The notes beneath the pieces were generated by a model. That model was not told where the DNA came from and made no database searches. It saw only the letters and a program-made list of their open reading frames with translations. From contig JBEGVN010000009.1 of NCBI GenBank assembly GCA_041178325.1, positions 1 to 28,405 on the forward strand: a DNA stretch of 28,405 nt, read 5' to 3'. A program made the translations under genes and the position numbers. Origin of the DNA: UBA6136 sp041178325 (GTDB lineage Bacteria > Pseudomonadota > Gammaproteobacteria > Methylococcales > Methylococcaceae). Positions 23,009 through 28,405 of this stretch are shown piece after piece; positions within the stretch are counted from its first letter, which is position 1, and each line of letters begins with the position of its first letter.

Positions 23009-26000
23009 TTAGACGAGAATGCGCTCGATGCCGCCGTTTGAGGCCTTATCGATGTAGTCTCTCATCCACTGCTCGCCTAGGACATTTCGAGCCATTTCGA
23101 CGACGATGTAGTCGGCATCCAATTCCTTAATGTCATCCCGATAGCGGCTTAGACCCTGAAGGCATGAAGGACATGACGTGAGGACCTTGATTGGGCCCTC
23201 TTCGCTCTCCACATCCAATGTGTTCCGGTTCTTCTCAAGTTCTTCAAGCTTTCGAAAACGCACCTGAGTCGAAATATCGGGGCGTGCGATAGCCAAGGTT
23301 CCCGATTCGCCGCAACACCGATCAGAGCGCATGATAGGCGCCCCTGAATCCTGTCGCACCAGTGCATTGACAGTCTTCATCGGATCCCTGACCTTCAGTG
23401 GGCTATGACATGGATCGTGATACAGGTAACGAGTGCCCTTCACACCATCGATCGAGACGCCTTTCTCGAGAAGATATTCATGGATGTCGATTAGACGACA
23501 TCCCGGAAATATCTTTTCAAACTCATAGCCATAGAGTTGATCAAGACAGGTACCACAACTAACCACCACAGTCTTGATGTCAAGATAGTTCAGTGTATTG
23601 GCGACCCGGTGAAAAAGGACCCGATTGTCAGTTGTAATTTTTTCGGCCTTGTCGTTTTGCCCCGCTGCTCGCTGGGGGTAGCCGCAGCAGAGATAGCCTG
23701 GTGGCAGCACGGTCTGGACGCCGACGTGATAGAGCATGGCCTGTGTTGCAAGCCCGACCTGGGAGAAAAGTCGCTCAGAGCCACATCCTGGAAAATAAAA
23801 GACAGCCTCCGTTTCGACCCTTGTGATTTGAGGGTCGCGAATGATTGGAACAACCTGATTGTCTTCAATGTCCAGAAGAGCGCGAGCGGTCTTGCTCGGG
23901 AGTTTGCCGGGCATCTTCTTATTGACGAAGTGTATGACCTGCTCACGAATCGGGGCGCGTCCCAGCGAGGCCGGAGGGTGCTGTGCCTGGGATTTCCCCC
24001 ACGGTGCAAGAAGGACGCTGGCCATGCGTTGGGCCCGATAACCAAAATCCACCATGCCCGCGCGCAGTAGTTTGATTGTCCCCGGCGTTGTCGCATTCAA
24101 GAAAAGCATTGCGATGCTTTTGGTTGGGTTGAAGCTCTGCTTGCCCATCTTGCGCAGCAGGTTGCGCATGTTCATCGAAACTTCGCCAAAATCGATGTCG
24201 ACGGGGCAGGGGTTGAAGCATTTGTGGCAGACGGTGCAATGATCCGCTACGTCTTCAAACTCCTTCCAGTGGGTGATGGAAACGCCTCGACGGGTTTGTT
24301 CTTCGTAAAGAAATGCCTCGATCAGGAGGGAGGTTGCAAGAATCTTGTTGCGGGGCGAATAAGGCAGGTTGGCCTTCGGAACATGGGTTGCACACACTGG
24401 TTTGCATTTGCCGCAACGCAGACAGGATTTGACGGAGTCCGCGATCGCCCCAATGTCACTTTGCTTCATGATCAGGGATTCAAATCCCATCAGGCTGAAG
24501 GATGGAGTATATGCCCGGGTTAGGTCACCACCGGGAAGTAGCTTTCCCCTGTTGAAGTGCCCATGAGGGTCAACTTTTGCCTTGTAGCTGTGAAATGGAG
24601 CGACTTCGTCGGGGGTCAAGAATTCGTATTTTGTGATCCCAATACCATGTTCACCCGAGATTACCCCCCCAAGAGAACGTGCGAGTGCCATGATACGTTC
24701 GACCGTTCCATTGGCCTCCTGAAGCATCTCGTAATGATCGGAGTTGACCGGTAGATTCGTATGGACGTTACCATCACCTGCATGCATGTGAAGAGCAACA
24801 AAGACCCTGCCACGCAGGATTTCCCTATGGATGGTCTCAATTCGCTCAAGAACAGCCCGAAAATTGTCCCCTTCAAAAATATCCTGGAAGGGACTTCTCA
24901 GTTCCTGTTTCCAGGAGATTCGGATCGAGTGATCCTGTAAACGATGGAATAAAGTTGGCTCTTCGGTCCGGTTATTAAATTCACCGGCATGAATCCCCAG
25001 AACATCAAATTTGGCCTCGGCTGTTCCAAGATCAAGATCAAGATGATCGTGAATCCACTGCCAGCGAGTGCTGACCCGATCAATAACCGTGAGTGCACGC
25101 TGGCGACGTTCTCCGATCAGTTCATCTTTGTCGAGCCCTTCTTCATAAGAGCGGACAGGCAGCTCTCCTGAAAGAAAGGTTCTGAGGGCGTCACATAGGC
25201 GTAGCTTGTTGCGTATCGAAAGTTCAATATTGAAGCGTTCAATGCCGTCGCAGTACTCCCCCATTCTTGGCAAGGGGATGACAACGTCTTCATTGATCTT
25301 GAATGCGTTGGTGTGTCTTGCAATGGCGGCCGTTCGGGCCCGATCCAGCCAGAAGGTCTTTCGGGTTTCTGGGCTAATGGCCACAAAGCCCTCACCCGCT
25401 CGGGCATTACAGATTCTGACGACCTCACTGGTCGCACGCGCTACCGCATCCTCGTTATCGCCGACGATGTCTCCAATAAGAACCATCTTTGGGCGACCCC
25501 TCTTCTTAGCCTTGGTTGCATAGCCCACGGCCCGAACATAACGTTCGTCAAGGTGTTCCAGACCGGCCAGCATAACCCGGTCACCGCCCGACTTAGGAAG
25601 TCCTTCCAGGAAGTCTCGAATTTCAACAATCGCCGGCACGGCTTCCCTGACCTGCCCGAAGAATTCGAGGCAGAAGGTTCGGGTCACAGGCGGCATTTCA
25701 TGAAGAATCCAGGTGGCCGAGGTCACAATACCGTCGCACCCTTCTTTTTGAATTCCGGGAAGCCCCCCAAGAAATTTGTCAGTGACATCCTTCCCGAGGC
25801 CGATTTTTCTGAACCGTTCACCGGGTATCTTCAATGTTTCCTCACCCAACAGGGTTTGCCCCTTTGGATCGAAACGTTTGAGAAGGAAGTGAACCTCCGG
25901 GACAAGATGGATCTTTCCGTAGTTATGGTCGAGGCGTTCAACCTCAAGCCAGTTGCCATCTGGCGTTACCATGCGCCAGGACATCAGGTTATCTAGCGCA

Positions 26001-26971
26001 GTCCCCCAGAGAACGGCTTTTTTTCCACCTGCATTCATGGCGACATTGCCACCAATACATGAAGCATCGGCAGATGTAGGGTCGCAGGCAAAAACCAACC
26101 CCTTCGCTTCTGCCGCTTCCATTGCTCGTCGGGTCACGACGCCCGCTTCCGTATGAAGTAATGGCTTGCCGTTATGCTGCTCACGAACCGACATGCGGAG
26201 GAGCTTTTCGGTATTAATTACCGCTGATAGGGGCGTCAGAGGAACAGCGCCGCCCGTGTAACCAGTGCCGCCGCCCCGAGGAATGATGGTGAGCCCCAAT
26301 TCGATGCAAGATCTCACTAGCGGTGCGATTTCCTCTTCTGTGTCGGGGTAAAGCACTAAAAAGGGATATTCAACGCGCCAGTCGGTCGCATCGGTCACAT
26401 GAGTTACACGTGCGTAGCCGTCGAAATTGATGTTGTCCCTTCGAGTATGTCGGGACAGCAGCTTCATGGCCTTCTGCCGAAGACGTCGTGTCGTATCGAG
26501 TGTTGTTTCAAACTGATCGACCGCCCGATTTGCAGCTTCTAGAAGGGCGAGAACCTTTGGGACTCGTCCTGGATTTTCAATTTCCAGGGACTTGCGGCGC
26601 TCGTCCATCTGTTGAAGTCGGTGCCTTAAGGCGCCGAGGAGAGCCTTGCGACGCGAAGCGTTATCGATCAGGTCATCCTCGAGATAGGGGTTTCTCTGGA
26701 TCACCCAGATGTCACCGAGCACCTCGAACAACATCTTCGAGGATCGTCCGGTGATTCGCTCAGCTCTGAGCTCTTCAAGAATCTCCCAATACTCTGGGCC
26801 CAGAAGTCGAATGACGATTTCTCGGTCAGAGTAGGACGTGTAGTTGTAGGGAATCTCCCTCAGCCGATCGTTTCCATCGGGCGCCTTGTTCGACTTCTCG
26901 GCAGATGAAAAAACAGTGCTAGGAGTGGTCCCGGCGTTTTCGCCGGGGTGCTCGTTTGAATTGAAGGTCAC
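23009..26971 (-). CDS. FAD- and [4Fe-4S]-binding oxidoreductase, DUF3683/D-lactate dehydrogenase-like, 1320 residues
   Basis: A giant multidomain oxidoreductase. An N-terminal DUF3683-like region (about 30-180) is followed by an FAD-binding (PCMH) domain at about 200-430, with IIPRGGGTGYTGGAVPL and CIGGNVAMNAGG. The FAD-oxidase C domain, about 430-815, has the VALHMHAGDGNVHTNLP and ISGEHGIG motifs. Two [4Fe-4S] sets are CxxCxxCxxxC at 850-860 and 912-922. Two CCG domains close it: PGCGSE (1063) with LCCG (1095), and DPCH (1188) with RCCG (1219). This merges into one chain the parts found as GlcD, GlcE and GlcF or as Dld with separate Fe-S subunits. It probably oxidises a 2-hydroxy acid at the membrane and passes electrons to quinones; the substrate is not known. 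The GTG at 26971 is the only start before the frame closes upstream. No ribosome-binding site is visible, though it is 15 bases after the P-II stop. Confidence 0.92.
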   Translation of the reverse strand: MTFNSNEHPGENAGTTPSTVFSSAEKSNKAPDGNDRLREIPYNYTSYSDREIVIRLLGPEYWEILEELRAERITGRSSKMLFEVLGDIWVIQRNPYLEDDLIDNASRRKALLGALRHRLQQMDERRKSLEIENPGRVPKVLALLEAANRAVDQFETTLDTTRRLRQKAMKLLSRHTRRDNINFDGYARVTHVTDATDWRVEYPFLVLYPDTEEEIAPLVRSCIELGLTIIPRGGGTGYTGGAVPLTPLSAVINTEKLLRMSVREQHNGKPLLHTEAGVVTRRAMEAAEAKGLVFACDPTSADASCIGGNVAMNAGGKKAVLWGTALDNLMSWRMVTPDGNWLEVERLDHNYGKIHLVPEVHFLLKRFDPKGQTLLGEETLKIPGERFRKIGLGKDVTDKFLGGLPGIQKEGCDGIVTSATWILHEMPPVTRTFCLEFFGQVREAVPAIVEIRDFLEGLPKSGGDRVMLAGLEHLDERYVRAVGYATKAKKRGRPKMVLIGDIVGDNEDAVARATSEVVRICNARAGEGFVAISPETRKTFWLDRARTAAIARHTNAFKINEDVVIPLPRMGEYCDGIERFNIELSIRNKLRLCDALRTFLSGELPVRSYEEGLDKDELIGERRQRALTVIDRVSTRWQWIHDHLDLDLGTAEAKFDVLGIHAGEFNNRTEEPTLFHRLQDHSIRISWKQELRSPFQDIFEGDNFRAVLERIETIHREILRGRVFVALHMHAGDGNVHTNLPVNSDHYEMLQEANGTVERIMALARSLGGVISGEHGIGITKYEFLTPDEVAPFHSYKAKVDPHGHFNRGKLLPGGDLTRAYTPSFSLMGFESLIMKQSDIGAIADSVKSCLRCGKCKPVCATHVPKANLPYSPRNKILATSLLIEAFLYEEQTRRGVSITHWKEFEDVADHCTVCHKCFNPCPVDIDFGEVSMNMRNLLRKMGKQSFNPTKSIAMLFLNATTPGTIKLLRAGMVDFGYRAQRMASVLLAPWGKSQAQHPPASLGRAPIREQVIHFVNKKMPGKLPSKTARALLDIEDNQVVPIIRDPQITRVETEAVFYFPGCGSERLFSQVGLATQAMLYHVGVQTVLPPGYLCCGYPQRAAGQNDKAEKITTDNRVLFHRVANTLNYLDIKTVVVSCGTCLDQLYGYEFEKIFPGCRLIDIHEYLLEKGVSIDGVKGTRYLYHDPCHSPLKVRDPMKTVNALVRQDSGAPIMRSDRCCGESGTLAIARPDISTQVRFRKLEELEKNRNTLDVESEEGPIKVLTSCPSCLQGLSRYRDDIKELDADYIVVEMARNVLGEQWMRDYIDKASNGGIERILV

Positions 26972-26986
26972 GGGGGATGTGGAGTC

Positions 26987-27325
26987 TCAGAGTGCCTGGT
27001 CGCCAGTTTCGCTCGTCCGAATTCGGATAACCTGTTCGAGATTGCTGACGAAAATTTTGCCATCACCGATCTTCCCGGTGTTGGCCGCCTTAATAATGCA
27101 TTCGATGGACTGATCGAGCAGAGCATCGCTGACCGCCACTTCAATTTTGACTTTGGGAAGGAAGTCCACGACGTACTCTGCACCCCGGTAGAGTTCGGTG
27201 TGCCCCTTCTGTCTGCCAAAGCCCTTCACCTCAGTCACCGTAATACCGGTGATTCCAAGTTCAGAGAGCGACTCGCGAACATCATCGAGTTTGAACGGTT
27301 TGATTATCGAAGTGATCAGTTTCAT
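26987..27325 (-). CDS. P-II family nitrogen regulatory protein (GlnB/GlnK)
   Basis: A P-II signal protein of 112 residues that senses 2-oxoglutarate and ATP/ADP and relays nitrogen status to partners. The T-loop reads ELYRGAEYVVDFLPKVKIE, with Tyr51, the uridylylation site, in place. GKIGDGKIFV is the C-terminal P-II signature, with the ATP-binding RIRT near the end. The N-terminus (MKLITSIIKPF) is GlnK-like while the T-loop is GlnB-like, so I leave the symbol open. No amtB is present. The ATG at 27325 has GGAGGAAA just ahead. It lies 15 bases upstream of the big flavoprotein gene, on the same strand, so they are probably co-transcribed. Confidence 0.96.
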   Translation of the reverse strand: MKLITSIIKPFKLDDVRESLSELGITGITVTEVKGFGRQKGHTELYRGAEYVVDFLPKVKIEVAVSDALLDQSIECIIKAANTGKIGDGKIFVSNLEQVIRIRTSETGDQAL

Positions 27326-27433
27326 GTTTCCTCCAGAAGGCGTTGGCAGTGGCATGGTCTGGACATCAAGGCCTCGAATTCTAGCACCTTGGTGAAGACT
27401 CAGAGCCCCTTCAATTCTTTGCTCGGTGCGGCC

Positions 27434-28198
27434 TTAATGTGGCCGCTTACTCAGAAGGCAATCTTTGGCCTGATTGATCCGTGATGCCAGGTAATCCGAT
27501 CCCCCGCGATCGGGGTGCAGTTTTTGTATCAAGCGTCGGTGCGCTGCGATGATGTCTTCATCCGTGGCATTGGGCTCAAGTCCTAGGATACTAAAGGCCT
27601 CTTCTCGATCCATAGAAGGTCCTGGACTGGACCGCGGATTCTCGTGATCGTTCTGCCACTGATGACCAAAGGTACGCTCTATGAACGCTGCAAGCAGTTT
27701 GGCAGATTCCTGATCATCCCTTAAGTAGAAGGTATAGAGGTCCACAAGTGCCTTCATAGAGAGTTCGGAAAGCCTCTTGCCTTCATGCGGCCCTTGCAGG
27801 ATCGTGCCGTCGAGCTGACCGTTATGATGGTCGAGCGTCATTGCAAGGTAAGCAGTTCGCGCTGATGAACTTTGTCGCTCGGATCCTGAAGGTCTCCTTG
27901 AGTCTTCCTCGCGTCCTCTCATGCGCTCTAGCCATTCGGGAAGATGGCGCGCAAAGAGCGGGACGATAACAGGGATGAGCCTTGAGACGAGTGCGATAAA
28001 TGCGGCGGCTACAGCACCAAATAACGGTATCAGCATGCCCAGTTTTCCGGTCAGAGCGAGCAAAAGCAAAACCAGAATGCCGAGGGCAATTAGCGATTGC
28101 TGTGTCGGGTTCAGTCGCGCCAAAGGCGTTTCCCGCAGCTTATTCCTGAGGTAAAGGACTGTCGCGATGACGAGCAGGAAGAGGATGGATTGCAACAT
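27434..28198 (-). CDS. Membrane-anchored J-domain protein (type III, Pam18/TIM14-like order)
   Basis: A 254-residue co-chaperone with its J-domain at the C-terminus. The N-terminal half has hydrophobic segments at about 1-17, 34-49 and 52-81. A charged, Ser/Arg-rich linker (88-115) and a helical middle region (115-190: YLAMTLDHHNGQLDGTILQG, LSMKALVDLYTFYLRD) follow. The J-domain begins near 197 (EEAFSILGLEPNATDEDI) and holds the essential His228-Pro-Asp in KLHPDRGGSDYLAS. It would stimulate a DnaK-type Hsp70 at the membrane. The order (membrane anchor, then J-domain last) resembles Pam18/TIM14 rather than DnaJ or DjlA. The ATG at 28198 has no obvious ribosome-binding site. Neighbours: P-II gene 108 bases downstream. 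Confidence 0.9.
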   Translation of the reverse strand: MLQSILFLLVIATVLYLRNKLRETPLARLNPTQQSLIALGILVLLLLALTGKLGMLIPLFGAVAAAFIALVSRLIPVIVPLFARHLPEWLERMRGREEDSRRPSGSERQSSSARTAYLAMTLDHHNGQLDGTILQGPHEGKRLSELSMKALVDLYTFYLRDDQESAKLLAAFIERTFGHQWQNDHENPRSSPGPSMDREEAFSILGLEPNATDEDIIAAHRRLIQKLHPDRGGSDYLASRINQAKDCLLSKRPH

Positions 28199-28273
28199 CG
28201 TTCGGAATTAAGAGCACTAAAGGAGTTCGGGCTCAGTGTAAAGGTTTTGGTTCATCCGTTCCTTCGCGAGAAA

Positions 28274-28293
28274 CCCCTTCCTTTAGGGCGGGG
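28274..28293 (+). repeat. IS200/IS605 end-like hairpin in the spacer before tnpB
   Basis: CCCC (28274-28277) pairs with GGGG (28290-28293), and TCC (28279-28281) with GGG (28286-28288), around a TTTA loop, followed by AGGGATAGCG. The CCCC..CCTTTAGG..GGGGAGG pattern resembles the right-end/guide-RNA (omega RNA) hairpin of IS200/IS605-type TnpB elements. Such a hairpin is normally at the 3' end of tnpB; here it lies upstream of the tnpB start. It may be the remnant end of another copy. This is inference from pattern memory. Confidence 0.35.
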
Positions 28294-28305
28294 AGGGATA
28301 GCGAA

Positions 28306-28322
28306 CTCTCCGATCCGGAGAG
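28306..28322. repeat. Perfect 7-base-pair hairpin upstream of tnpB
   Basis: CTCTCCG (28306-28312) and CGGAGAG (28316-28322) pair perfectly around a three-base loop, 39 bases before the tnpB start. It could be a left-end TnpA-recognition hairpin of the element or a leader structure that limits tnpB expression. No T-tract follows. Confidence 0.35.
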
Positions 28323-28361
28323 CGGTTGTTAGGGTGGTTAGCATAAGCTATATTCCGTGTC

Positions 28362-28405
28362 GTGAATACGCGCAAACGGGCCTACAAATATCGGTTTTAC
28401 CCCAC
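28362..28405 (+). CDS. tnpB: RNA-guided nuclease TnpB (IS200/IS605 OrfB), first 14 codons only
   Basis: The reading frame from the GTG at 28362 gives MNTRKRAYKYRFYP and a partial codon that starts as Thr, and then runs off the window. RKRAYKYRFYPT is the highly typical N-terminus of IS200/IS605 and IS607-type TnpB, the RNA-guided nuclease ancestral to Cas12, and normally continues into a TFGCxRFVYN stretch. Only the N-terminus is visible, so the nuclease DED residues, intactness and the omega RNA at the 3' end cannot be checked. A start at GTG is common for these genes. No clear ribosome-binding site is seen. It is divergent from the J-domain gene (163 bases between). The gene is too short here for length-based ORF calling. 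Confidence 0.72.
   Translation, partial: MNTRKRAYKYRFYP

Noticed and set aside
1..28405. CRISPR arrays, tRNA or rRNA genes
   Set aside because: No regularly spaced repeats and no cloverleaf or rRNA signature were seen anywhere in the window by eye.

Overview
The window is a compact, almost fully coding chromosomal segment of a pseudomonad-type bacterium (Pseudomonadota), most likely a Gammaproteobacterium outside the Enterobacterales. The support is the gene set: an SspB with a ClpX-binding tail next to cytochrome c1, AcnB, ApaG-ApaH, Mpl, RraA, TrhP (YegQ), CysM, RlmD, a YajR-type MFS carrier, a P-II protein and a very large DUF3683-type flavin/iron-sulfur oxidoreductase. This is inference from gene content read by eye; no database search was run. 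Genes are packed with short gaps and several 4-base start/stop overlaps. No rRNA, tRNA or CRISPR array was seen.

Layout. 1-374: 3' end of petC (cytochrome c1), closed by a terminator-like hairpin. 444-1416: sspB and msrB. 1466-3763: ppk1, carrying an unusual N-terminal helix-hairpin-helix domain. 3894-6452: acnB. 6449-8737 (minus): apaG, apaH and an AI-2E-family membrane protein, convergent with acnB. 8884-12110 (plus): mpl, then a glycosyltransferase/SDR fusion. 12139-15577 (minus): trhP, rraA, a PduO-type cobalamin adenosyltransferase and ispH. 15650-20592 (plus): cysM, rlmD, an L,D-transpeptidase-fold protein, a YajR-like MFS carrier and a hypothetical anchored protein. 20599-20865 (minus): grxC. 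21020-22994 (plus): a DUF502 membrane protein, a small lipoprotein with a very clear terminator, and a MarR-type regulator with a Cys-rich tail. 23009-28198 (minus): a membrane-anchored J-domain protein, a P-II signal protein and the 1320-residue flavoprotein. 28199-28405: a hairpin-rich spacer and the first codons of an IS200/IS605-type TnpB running off the window.

How the genes work together. Most are housekeeping: energy (petC, acnB), stress and protein quality (sspB, msrB, ppk1, grxC, J protein), nucleotide signalling (apaH), envelope recycling (mpl, L,D-transpeptidase fold, glycosyltransferase), isoprenoids (ispH), RNA modification (trhP, rlmD), sulfur assimilation (cysM) and nitrogen signalling (P-II). 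The points that depart from the usual pattern are the HhH-Ppk1 fusion, the missing sspA, the glycosyltransferase-SDR fusion without a visible Tyr-Lys pair, the Cys-tailed MarR beside the giant Fe-S flavoprotein, the P-II gene directly upstream of that flavoprotein, and the TnpB edge with an RE-like hairpin on its upstream side.
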